Assembly (NCBI RefSeq): GCF_003943465.1 | Contig: NZ_RJPR01000006.1 | Location: forward strand, 20,271 to 84,270 | Direction: 5' to 3' | Source: Streptococcus cristatus | Lineage (GTDB): Bacteria; Bacillota; Bacilli; Lactobacillales; Streptococcaceae | Length of the DNA stretch: 64,000 nt | Part shown: in pieces, positions 8,238-15,769 of the stretch | Numbering within the stretch: position 1 is the stretch's first letter | Layout of the letters: the number at the start of each line of letters is the position of its first letter | Translations under genes and position numbers: made by a program | Notes under the pieces: generated by a model | What the model saw: only the letters and a program-made list of their open reading frames with translations | Told to the model about the DNA's origin: nothing | The model's database searches: none

Positions 8238-8270
8238 AGTATAAGACTTTCAGCTTAAGCATTCCTTATA
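8238..8270 (-). promoter_or_regulatory. CiaR box and -10 for the long csRNA-like RNA
   Basis: Minus strand: TATAAG-N5-CTTAAG (8270-8254), 10 bases, then -10 TATACT (8243-8238). One half-site differs by one base from NTTAAG; the spacing and -10 are identical to the promoter at 3354-3386. Confidence 0.7.
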
Positions 8271-8290
8271 AAAATCTTGCGGAAAACTTA

Positions 8291-8341
8291 AAATATCACT
8301 ATGTATCACTTTTTCATAGTGAATTGATATATGATATTTTT
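8291..8341 (-). terminator. AT-rich hairpin after the toxin cassette
   Basis: AAAATATCACTATG and CATAGTG...GATATTTT form a long imperfect stem just after the last cassette gene, ending in a U-rich stretch on the minus strand. Confidence 0.5.
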
Positions 8342-8346
8342 ACAGT

Positions 8347-8700
8347 CTAAATTTGAGAGTTTTCAGCTTTCTTTCTTTTATAATATTCTTCCTCCAATCG
8401 TTCTAAATCTTTCCGATACTTAGCGGTTACTTCTTCCCTCTCTTCACTAAGTGCATCAAAAGATTTTTTGACGGACAAATCAAATTGTTCCATATTGTCA
8501 TTCATCTTACTAAGTGCTAGATATATCTCATCTGTTAAATGATCTCTAGAATAGTAAAGTAATTGGTCACTCAATAAATCTGTCTTTCTCCGAGCATCTA
8601 ATCTCATAGAATCCAGCGCTTCTTCAACTTGCTCTATTTTCTTTAATTCTTGCTTATATTTCTCTTCTAGTCTGAATATCTGTTCCATAGCAGACCTCAT
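8347..8700 (-). CDS. Small helical T7SS partner/chaperone-like protein (117 aa)
   Basis: The protein is almost entirely charged alpha-helix/coiled coil (LEEKYKQELKKIEQVEEALDSM; EEREEVTAKYRKDLERLEEEYY). It has no signal peptide or membrane segment. Its start overlaps the previous gene's stop by 4 bases (ATGA), indicating translational coupling. Last gene of the cassette. Small helical proteins encoded next to LXG and reverse-LXG toxins bind the toxin's helical domain and act as T7 targeting partners; I infer that role here. I cannot name a Pfam family with certainty. Confidence 0.6.
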   Translation of the reverse strand: MRSAMEQIFRLEEKYKQELKKIEQVEEALDSMRLDARRKTDLLSDQLLYYSRDHLTDEIYLALSKMNDNMEQFDLSVKKSFDALSEEREEVTAKYRKDLERLEEEYYKRKKAENSQI

Positions 8701-8990
8701 TTAATAGGGTTTTGCAGATTTGGTTGTGGAATACTTGTTAGATAATTTGTCGCAGCTGTCGCAGCCTTCCCTGAAAATCCACCCTTGAGACTGTTATTGA
8801 GAGTAGCAGTAGCAAAATCAGACATCTGCAGCTTTTGCTCAGCCAACCAGGCGGTCAAGATAGTAGACTGTGCCTCAACTTTAGATTTTTCCAACTGAAT
8901 CAAAGCATTGATCGTCTCTCGTTCTTGCGCTTTCACTAATTCAAAAAGATTATTATTTGCTGTTAATTCTATCTTACTAAGATTTGCCAT
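8697..8990 (-). CDS. Small helical T7SS partner-like protein (97 aa)
   Basis: WXG100-sized protein, predicted helical over residues 5-60 (NNLFELVKAQERETINALIQLEKSKVEAQS), then a looser tail rich in N, P and T. It lacks an exact WXG motif; a W occurs in LTAWLAEQ near residue 50. It follows the toxin gene by 8 bases and overlaps the next gene. Together with the 117-residue protein it matches the pair of small partners needed to export the S. aureus reverse-order T7 lipase TslA. Inferred from size, fold and position. Confidence 0.6.
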   Translation of the reverse strand: MANLSKIELTANNNLFELVKAQERETINALIQLEKSKVEAQSTILTAWLAEQKLQMSDFATATLNNSLKGGFSGKAATAATNYLTSIPQPNLQNPIK

Positions 8991-8998
8991 AGTTTCTC

Positions 8999-10510
8999 CT
9001 ACTTGCTACTAAACTGTATACTCCCTTGACGATCCACTTCTTCAAGCTTATCAGCTGCTTGACGTATATTAGAACCAAAAATATCTAATTTTTGTTTGTA
9101 AGAAGCTATCTCACTTAGAGTTGCTTCTTCCACCCCACTATCCCAACAAGTCTCCAATGTAAATTGAGACAAGAGCGATTCTAACTCATCATCTGACAAG
9201 TAGATTTTGGTCCCATAAACCATCATTCGGAGTAATGTCACCTTATTTTCAATAATTTGCTTATATTCATTCAATTTTTGCTTGATTTGCTCTTCAAATT
9301 CTTCTCCTTGCTGTTCAGCTAAATCTGCAACTGCAGTCACAAGATCTTTTCGTAGATAAATCAACTGGCTACCACTAAGACTTGAAAGTTTTGTCTGAGC
9401 AGAAGAAATTGTTTCAATGGCACGATTAATAGTCAATAATCGCTTATACCTAGCTTCAGGTACAAAATCACCATATATCTTTTTATACTCTTTAACATAA
9501 TATTCTTCATCGTGTTTGTCCCAGATAGGCGACTGTTCAGCTTTGATTTTAGCGGCTGCGCGTACCTGCTTCTCCGTCATCCCTGCAAAAAATTCGCCTT
9601 TTTTTGCATACCAGTCTAAATCTAGCATATTGCCAATCTTGGGTGGAAACTTTTCATAGTATTCGCGAATGAAGTAAGCCTCATCGTGTTTGTCCCAGAT
9701 AGGGGTTCGTTCAGCTTTGATTTTAGCAGCTGTACGCACCTGATCCGGAGTCATTCCTGATACAAACTCACCTTCCTTAGCATACTTTTCTGTATTAAGT
9801 TTGTTGCCAATAATATAGAATTTTGCAGGGTTGTGATCTTCTGCAGGCGAATGCAGTCCTTGCGTTCCTTCACGGGAAATGATATTAGCGTAAGGAATCC
9901 GTCCACCACTACTATCCATAATGGTCGTATCTTTTGTATTGGCATCATAGGTGGTAACATGGCGATTGATATAAGATAAGTCACTACTACTGAAATTTCC
10001 CTTATCAAGAGCAGCCTGTGCCCCCCAATCTGTAAAATTGACAACCATAGGGACATTATGATCCGCTGCTACCTTGACAACCGGAGTCGCTGATTGACTA
10101 AAGCCACTCATGGCATAAATCCTGACCGGCTGGTTTAGCTTCTGGCCACCTACTTCTGTAATCTTCTGGACTCGCTGATAAAAAGCTTCAATATCCTCAT
10201 GTTGAGCAGTCATTCCATCCCCGTAGGCACCTCCAAAGGCATTGGTAGTTGATGCCCAATGGTCTGGACTGAGAGGGTTGGCAAAAACTGGCTGAGTCCC
10301 TGCGACTGTCACAATGGTCTGGGAGACAATAGGCTCACCATTAGTATCCAAGGGAGCTACTGCGATAGCCTGAGTGACCCCCTCCATTCGGTCGATGATT
10401 TGAAATGTTTGACCTGTATCTGGATTATCTATATACTTCTTTGATGGGTGTGTTGCATAATATTTTGTCTCTTCTTGAAGATGCTGAATGTCTTGATGTG
10501 CTATTGCCAT
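8999..10510 (-). CDS. Putative T7SS toxin: N-terminal alpha/beta hydrolase, C-terminal helical targeting domain
   Basis: 503 residues without signal peptide. Residues 1-225 look like an alpha/beta-hydrolase/lipase: strand TIVTVAG (65-71), then a nucleophile-elbow-like GFSQS with S138 after strand RIYAM, then VVNFTDWG (acid candidate D161) and GLHSP (His candidate H220). Residues about 240-350 contain two copies of a ~58-residue repeat (KxGEFxxGMT...AAKIKAE...PIWDKHDE). Residues 355-500 are long helices like an LXG domain, but C-terminal. This reversed order resembles the S. aureus phospholipase toxin TslA. Immunity-like genes lie upstream and helical partners downstream. Its ATG overlaps the upstream gene by 10 bases. 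Substrate is unproven. Confidence 0.65.
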   Translation of the reverse strand: MAIAHQDIQHLQEETKYYATHPSKKYIDNPDTGQTFQIIDRMEGVTQAIAVAPLDTNGEPIVSQTIVTVAGTQPVFANPLSPDHWASTTNAFGGAYGDGMTAQHEDIEAFYQRVQKITEVGGQKLNQPVRIYAMSGFSQSATPVVKVAADHNVPMVVNFTDWGAQAALDKGNFSSSDLSYINRHVTTYDANTKDTTIMDSSGGRIPYANIISREGTQGLHSPAEDHNPAKFYIIGNKLNTEKYAKEGEFVSGMTPDQVRTAAKIKAERTPIWDKHDEAYFIREYYEKFPPKIGNMLDLDWYAKKGEFFAGMTEKQVRAAAKIKAEQSPIWDKHDEEYYVKEYKKIYGDFVPEARYKRLLTINRAIETISSAQTKLSSLSGSQLIYLRKDLVTAVADLAEQQGEEFEEQIKQKLNEYKQIIENKVTLLRMMVYGTKIYLSDDELESLLSQFTLETCWDSGVEEATLSEIASYKQKLDIFGSNIRQAADKLEEVDRQGSIQFSSK

Positions 10511-11109
10511 TTATCCAACTCTCTTTCATCAATTCGTCTAATTTCCAAATTATAGACAATCTCAGCCTCGGAACTACCTTGACTATTTTTTTTGACTCCT
10601 TTCAAATGCCCTCCATTGACAAATCCAGTCATCACTTTATCCGTAAATTCCTCTTTTTGTAATTTTAACTGTTCTGGAAGGTGTTGATATATTTCTGAGC
10701 TAACAGACTCGCGTTCATTATTTCGTAGGTAGATAATCTCTGACCCATCATTGACATTAAAGCTTAAGTCAAGACCAGCAAGGGTTCCATAATCTGGCAC
10801 TGCCATATCTAGCACTCCATCATTTCGGAGATAGACTTTATTTCCATAACTATCATAAACTACTGGAACTATGCGAGCGTTTACAAAACCTTCTCCTCCT
10901 CCCCCACTGATAAAAATCGGAGAAAATTCGATTTTACTGATACCGCTGTAATGCTCTTTTAGGTAAGTCGCGATTTGTTCCTCATAAAGCTGAAAACCAT
11001 GCCGATAGAGATTGTCCACTTTCATTCGATCCATATAAAATTTACCTCCTATTACAAGTACGAAAATGCAAAGCAAAGATAAAAGAATAGATTTTACTCG
11101 TTTAGTCAT
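10501..11109 (-). CDS. Membrane-anchored putative immunity protein, copy 1 (toxin-proximal)
   Basis: 202 residues: basic N-terminus (MTKRVK), one membrane segment (residues about 7-24) and an extracytoplasmic domain with GGGGEGFV, VVYDSYGNKVYLRNDG and EIVYNLEIRR. Outward-facing anchored topology suits protection against a lipase arriving at the cell surface. The first ~98 residues are nearly identical to the other two copies; the C-terminal half has diverged. The ribosome site AAGGAGG is present. It overlaps the toxin gene by 10 bases. I do not recognise a named family; the C in the membrane segment is not in a lipobox. Immunity is inferred from context. Confidence 0.65.
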   Translation of the reverse strand: MTKRVKSILLSLLCIFVLVIGGKFYMDRMKVDNLYRHGFQLYEEQIATYLKEHYSGISKIEFSPIFISGGGGEGFVNARIVPVVYDSYGNKVYLRNDGVLDMAVPDYGTLAGLDLSFNVNDGSEIIYLRNNERESVSSEIYQHLPEQLKLQKEEFTDKVMTGFVNGGHLKGVKKNSQGSSEAEIVYNLEIRRIDERELDKWQ

Positions 11110-11153
11110 ACAAACCTCCTTTTCTTTCTAGTCCAACTTACCAAATTGGTGGA

Positions 11154-11762
11154 TTACTTCCATTCATAAAACTCCCTCCCCTGTACGCGTCTAATTTCTA
11201 AATTATAGACAATCTCAGCCTGGGGACTGCCTTGGCTATTTTTTTCAACTGCCTTTAGATGACCCTCGCGAGAAAAAGCATCCATCTTTTCATCTGTAAT
11301 TTCATCCTTATTCAATTTTAATCCATCTGGCAAATGATGGTAACCTTCCACACTAACAGATTCATTCTTATTATTATGTAAATAAATTATTTCTGAACCA
11401 TCATTGACATTAAAATCCAATTCAATTCCGGCTGTCATTTCATAATCTGCCACACCCATCTTTAAAACACCATCATTGCGCAAATATACTTTATTACCAT
11501 ATGTATCATAAACAACTGGGACTATACGAGCATAGACAAAACCTTCTCCTCCTCCCCCACTGATAAAAATCGGAGAAAACTCGATTTTGCTGATACCGCT
11601 ATAATGCTCTTTTAAGTAGGTCGCGATTTGTTCCTCATAAAATTGAAAACCGTGCCGGTAGAGATTGTCCACTTTCATTCGATCCATATAAAATTTACCT
11701 CCTATTACAAGTACGAAAATGCAAAACAGAGATAAAAGAATAGATTTTACTCGTTTAGTCAT
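11154..11762 (-). CDS. Membrane-anchored putative immunity protein, copy 2
   Basis: 202 residues, same plan as copy 1: N-terminal anchor and extracytoplasmic domain ending EFYEWK. The unit repeats every ~653 bases including the leader GAAAAGGAGGTTTGTATG, so these are recent tandem duplicates. The C-terminal part differs from copy 1 at many positions (for example KMGVADYEMTAGIEL versus DMAVPDYGTLAGLDL), which could reflect protection against toxin variants. It lies second in the cassette, after the broken copy. Confidence 0.65.
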   Translation of the reverse strand: MTKRVKSILLSLFCIFVLVIGGKFYMDRMKVDNLYRHGFQFYEEQIATYLKEHYSGISKIEFSPIFISGGGGEGFVYARIVPVVYDTYGNKVYLRNDGVLKMGVADYEMTAGIELDFNVNDGSEIIYLHNNKNESVSVEGYHHLPDGLKLNKDEITDEKMDAFSREGHLKAVEKNSQGSPQAEIVYNLEIRRVQGREFYEWK

Positions 11763-11806
11763 ACAAACCTCCTTTTCTTTCTAGTCCAACTTACTAAATT
11801 GGTGGG

Positions 11807-12414
11807 TTACTTCCATTTGCCTATCTCCCGTACATCTACTCGTCTGATTTCTAAATTATAGACAATCTCAGCCTTGAGACTACCTTGGATATTTTTTTCT
11901 ACTCCTTTTAGCGATCCTTTTTGTGAATAAGCAGTAATTATAGCATCAGTACTCTTATACGTCTTCAATTTTAAATGTTCTGGGAGATGTTGATATTGTC
12001 CTACTTCAACAGATTCGTTTTTTCATTATACAAATATATAATTTCCGACCCATCATTGACATTAAAATCCAATTCAATTCCAGAAGTCAAAACATAATTA
12101 GGCACTAAAGTATCAATAGTTCCATCATTTCGAAGATAGACTTTATTTCCATAAGTATCATAAACTACAGGAACAATGCGAGCGTGGACAAAACCTTCTC
12201 CACTACCTCCACTTTTAAAAATCGGAGAAAATTCAATCTTACTGATACCGCTGTAATGCTCTTTTAGGTAGGTTGCTATTTGTTCTTCATAAAGTTGAAA
12301 ACCGTGCCGGTAGAGGTTGTCCACTTTCATTCGATCCATATAAAATTTACCTCCTATTACAAGTACGAAAATGCAAAACAGAGATAAAAGAATAGATTTT
12401 ACTCGTTTAGTCAT
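11807..12414 (-). pseudogene. Putative immunity gene copy 3, frameshifted
   Basis: The N-terminal 133 residues match copies 1 and 2 to GSEIIYLYNEK, then the frame ends at a stop near 12001. After the A6 run (complement of T6 at 12018-12023) the -1 shifted frame continues with ESVEVGQYQHLPEH to GKWK, stop at 11807-11809. The locus is 608 bases versus 609 for intact copies; restoring one A gives NEKNES, matching NNKNES in copy 2. The ribosome site is also decayed (CACGGTATT instead of AAAGGAGG). It is first in the cassette, next to the promoter. A sequencing error or phase-variable tract is possible. Confidence 0.8.
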
Positions 12415-12440
12415 ACAAAATACCGTGTCTTTCTAAATGT

Positions 12441-12469
12441 AGTTTACCATAAAAATTGTGTAATCGGAA
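12441..12469 (-). promoter_or_regulatory. Probable promoter of the toxin cassette
   Basis: Minus strand TTCCGA (12469-12464), 17-base spacer, TAAACT (12446-12441) preceded by TATGG. Located just upstream of the broken immunity copy; the only evident promoter for the five-gene unit. Confidence 0.4.
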
Positions 12470-12546
12470 TCTTAAAACCTTTTCTACAATTTTACTATTG
12501 AATCATTTCTACCTCAATGAAACACCTTCCCTATTGCGATAACCAA

Positions 12547-12577
12547 AAACAGACCTTCTTTATAAGAAAGCCTGTTT
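12547..12577 (-). terminator. Terminator after the CNNM/CorC gene
   Basis: AAACAG/CTGTTT with inner TTCTT/AGAA pairing; a U-rich tail follows on the minus strand (complement of 12545-12549). Confidence 0.7.
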
Positions 12578-12597
12578 GATTTACAAAGAGTCAACTA

Positions 12598-13935
12598 TTA
12601 ATTAGTTTCCTCATCGATTTCCACTTGTTCTGAAATTTCAACCTTAACTTTAGTGACACGACCATTTTTAACCTTGTCGTTGGTCAAAATCAGTTTTTTA
12701 TTCTGGCTTTCAACTTCATAGCTGAGCCGTTCTGTTGGATTTGGTATGGTTCCAACACCAGTCAGATAATAACCCGCAATAGTATCCACATCATCACTAT
12801 CGATTTCAACTTCAAAGTATTCATTGAAGTCATTGAGGGTCATCGTTCCTAAAACAATGTAGGTGTTCTCACCGATTTCATGAACCTCGATAGCAACCTT
12901 GTCTGTTTCATCTTCAATTTCACCGACGATTTCTTCCAGCAAGTCTTCGAGCGTCACGAGACCTGCCATACCACCATACTCATCCAACAGAATCGCCATT
13001 TGATTTTGGGTATTCCGGAGAGATTTGAGCAAATCATCTACAAAAATCGTTTCAGGTACAAAGAGTGGCTCTTGCAGAATCTTGCGGAGGTTTAGATTGT
13101 CGAATCCATTGGCGAAGGCTTCATTTAACAAGCGCTTGGTGTGAATCAAGCCGATCACATTGTCCTTATCGCCATCATAGACAGGAATTCGTGAGAAATT
13201 TTGCTTGAGGATACTTTCGATGATTTCCTGGGTATCATCCTGAATATCAACCATAAAGGCATCTGTCCGTGGCACCATGAGTTCACGCGCCACCATTTCA
13301 TCCAGCGAGAAAATCCCCTGCAGCATTTCGATTTCGTCTGCATCCAGCGTCTCCTCGCTCTTGGTCAGCATGTACTCAATCTCATCCCGCGTCATCTTTT
13401 CGTCTGCATCGTCGAACTGCATTGGCGTAATCCGACTAAGGAGATTAGCCGAAGCTGAGAGCAACCAAACGAAAGGACTGACGATTTTCCCGAGGAAGAT
13501 AATCACTGGCGCAGTGCGAATCGCCAAACTATCCTTGAGATTCATAGCAATTCTCTTAGGATAAAGCTCCCCTAAAACAATAGAAATATAGGTAAGGAGG
13601 GCAAGAGCCAAGAAACTAGCAACTGCATGTGCCGTCTTGGAATCACCCATCCAAGAAGCAAAGATTTTCCCTAGATTATCCGCAAAGCTTGCCCCCGACA
13701 GGATATTAATGACGGTGATACCGACCTGAATCGTTGACAGAAAGTTATTGGGACTTTCAAGAACTTTTAATAAACGAACGTATTTGGCATCGCCTTCTTC
13801 GGCTTTCTGCTCAACGCGAGCTCGATTGAGCGACACCATCGCCATCTCAGAAGCTGAGAAAAAGGCATTTAGTAAGGTTAAAACAAATAGCAGTATTGCT
13901 TGCAATAAAATACTCTGACTGCCAGGGTCTTCCAT
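12598..13935 (-). CDS. CNNM/CorC-type membrane protein with CBS pair (hemolysin-like, HlyC family)
   Basis: 445 residues. The DUF21/CNNM membrane domain covers about 1-190 with four hydrophobic segments (FVLTLLNAFFSASEMAM, VGITVINILSGA, ALLTYISIVLGELYPKR). A pair of CBS domains follows (MVPRTDAFMVD..., LLDEYGGMAGLVTLEDLLEEIVGEIEDE), and a C-terminal CorC_HlyC domain. These proteins are linked to magnesium or sodium/cation efflux; the name hemolysin is historical. Own terminator downstream; no operon partner. Confidence 0.88.
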   Translation of the reverse strand: MEDPGSQSILLQAILLFVLTLLNAFFSASEMAMVSLNRARVEQKAEEGDAKYVRLLKVLESPNNFLSTIQVGITVINILSGASFADNLGKIFASWMGDSKTAHAVASFLALALLTYISIVLGELYPKRIAMNLKDSLAIRTAPVIIFLGKIVSPFVWLLSASANLLSRITPMQFDDADEKMTRDEIEYMLTKSEETLDADEIEMLQGIFSLDEMVARELMVPRTDAFMVDIQDDTQEIIESILKQNFSRIPVYDGDKDNVIGLIHTKRLLNEAFANGFDNLNLRKILQEPLFVPETIFVDDLLKSLRNTQNQMAILLDEYGGMAGLVTLEDLLEEIVGEIEDETDKVAIEVHEIGENTYIVLGTMTLNDFNEYFEVEIDSDDVDTIAGYYLTGVGTIPNPTERLSYEVESQNKKLILTNDKVKNGRVTKVKVEISEQVEIDEETN

Positions 13936-14025
13936 GGATTCTTCTCCTAAAAATTATAATCAAGTTTGATTATAACATATTTTTGGGATTCGTGCACAAG
14001 GATTTATTAGAAAGCGTTTTGCAGA

Positions 14026-15672
14026 CTAATCCTCTAAGTCCTGCAAGACTTCTTCTAGCCGAGAAATAGCTCCAACAGGCAGGGCTGTCTTGGGATATTT
14101 CTGATTAAAGGCCAATAGAAAGTTTAAACGGACCTGCATTCTTTCACGAATGAGCTGTCTGTACTTGTCGTCAAAGCTTGGAACAGCATAGCCCTTATAA
14201 TCTAAGTATTCAAAACCTTCTAAAGAACCGAAAGGTCTAAATTCTGCCTTCCCATCTACAATCTGCTCGATAATATCTAAAGATACTTCCTTTGAGATAC
14301 CTTTGCCCATGTAAAAACCAGTATTGATAATGTAGCAAGCAACTCCCGATTCAAATAAACGACGGAATTTCCGATAATCTTCCACCAGTGGATAAACGCG
14401 GAAAGGGTTGGCATAAGGCTCAATAACCAAGTCTTCGTGCAAGCCAGTGACATTCTCAGCATTGGAACGCTTGGTCATCAGGGTGCAGCCCATTGTGGAA
14501 GCCATCAGCGGATCATTGATCTTAACCAGAGGCGGTAGAGAGTCATCTTTCATAATCCAGAAGATAGCGTTGATGGGCTCATCAATCCGATCTACTCGAT
14601 TTGGAGTCGCAAAGCGCGATTTAACAGTCCGTCCATTCCCGTTACGGATGTCCTCAGTCACTAGCTTTTTCCGCCCATTTTCATCCAGCGTCACTCCACA
14701 ATTCTGCACAGTGACAAAGAAATCCTGCTCACTATGGCCCGTAGGATAATCATTGGTCTTGTCAAAATAAGACGGTTCGAGGGCAATAGAAGAGCCATCC
14801 TTAACCGAGATAATGAAGGCATCGTCATGGAGAACCTTGATATCATATTTATGGTCATGTTTGGCATGCGTCAATGTGGATTTTCCTGAACCAGATAGAC
14901 CAAAGAAAGATGCAACATAGTCTTCTTTTTCCGTCTTCTGCTTGAAGATTTTCAGACCTCCGTGGCAGGCAACATAGCCATTTCTAGCAGCCGTTCCCCA
15001 AGCCAAAGTCAAGGTTGCCTTTTTCAGCTCCCCGAAATAATTTAAGCCCAGAATAACGGCACAATTATGATTGGTATCAAAGTAAACCAAACCTTCTGGA
15101 TAGTCTGGATGCTTCCATTTAGGGTCAAAAAAGACAAAGATATCGTTTTCTTCGTACTTTTTAGAAGCTCGTAGGCGGTTCTTAAATTCCTCATCCAAAA
15201 TCTGGAAATTCAAGAGCCAAGAATAGAGATTGTTGATTTCTTCCTGAGGAACCATCAGATGGGCGCAAACCATGAAGTCCTCATCCAGCCCCACGACTGC
15301 ATCTGCCTTATAAAAGGTCCTCTGATGTGCCTGATAAACAGCACTACGAACCAGAAACAGCAAGTGCTCATCTTCCTGACTATCTCTGCCATAAATTCGT
15401 CTAGCCTTAGCAGTTCGGCCGACAACAGCCCCCGAGTTAGTTAATAAAACGCGGGCATAAGAAGGAAGTCCCAGCTCCTTAGTATGAATCACCGGCATGT
15501 CTAGCACAACCGTTCCAGCAGCTACCGAGGCCAGTTGATAGGCCTCTTCTACGGTCTTGATTGCCTGAACCTGATTCTCATAAAAGGCTGTCTCTACAAT
15601 GGTCTTCAAGGGCGAAAAATAAGAAGAATCTTTTCTTATTTCTTGCGGAGAAAATTTACGACGTGTTACCAT
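14026..15672 (-). CDS. pckA: Phosphoenolpyruvate carboxykinase (ATP)
   Basis: 548 residues. The P-loop FFGLSGSGKSTL (near residue 260), HDDAF metal-binding motif, ATPNRVDR and the C-terminal EPYANPFRVYPL region identify ATP-dependent PEPCK, which converts oxaloacetate to PEP for gluconeogenesis. Most streptococci lack it; its presence is a known feature of S. sanguinis. It is monocistronic. Typical ribosome site GGAGGTA before the ATG at 15672. The first ~40 residues (SPQEIRKDSSYFSPLKTIVETAF) are specific to the Gram-positive branch. Confidence 0.88.
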   Translation of the reverse strand: MVTRRKFSPQEIRKDSSYFSPLKTIVETAFYENQVQAIKTVEEAYQLASVAAGTVVLDMPVIHTKELGLPSYARVLLTNSGAVVGRTAKARRIYGRDSQEDEHLLFLVRSAVYQAHQRTFYKADAVVGLDEDFMVCAHLMVPQEEINNLYSWLLNFQILDEEFKNRLRASKKYEENDIFVFFDPKWKHPDYPEGLVYFDTNHNCAVILGLNYFGELKKATLTLAWGTAARNGYVACHGGLKIFKQKTEKEDYVASFFGLSGSGKSTLTHAKHDHKYDIKVLHDDAFIISVKDGSSIALEPSYFDKTNDYPTGHSEQDFFVTVQNCGVTLDENGRKKLVTEDIRNGNGRTVKSRFATPNRVDRIDEPINAIFWIMKDDSLPPLVKINDPLMASTMGCTLMTKRSNAENVTGLHEDLVIEPYANPFRVYPLVEDYRKFRRLFESGVACYIINTGFYMGKGISKEVSLDIIEQIVDGKAEFRPFGSLEGFEYLDYKGYAVPSFDDKYRQLIRERMQVRLNFLLAFNQKYPKTALPVGAISRLEEVLQDLED

Positions 15673-15742
15673 AACGATACCTCCTTTATGCTATTACTAT
15701 TATTTTAGCATAAATATCCAGTGATGAACCATAAAAAATGCA

Positions 15743-15769
15743 GTAAAAAAGAGAAAGGCGAGCTTTCTC
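15743..15769 (-). terminator. Terminator directly after the AI-2E permease gene
   Basis: GAGAAAG-gcga-GCTTTCTC (15751-15769) followed by U-rich sequence on the minus strand; the stem begins at the stop codon itself. Confidence 0.8.

Noticed and set aside
10501..12414. Immunity paralogues as lipoproteins
   Set aside because: The cysteine in the membrane segment is followed by I, F and V and is not in a lipobox, so an uncleaved anchor is more likely.
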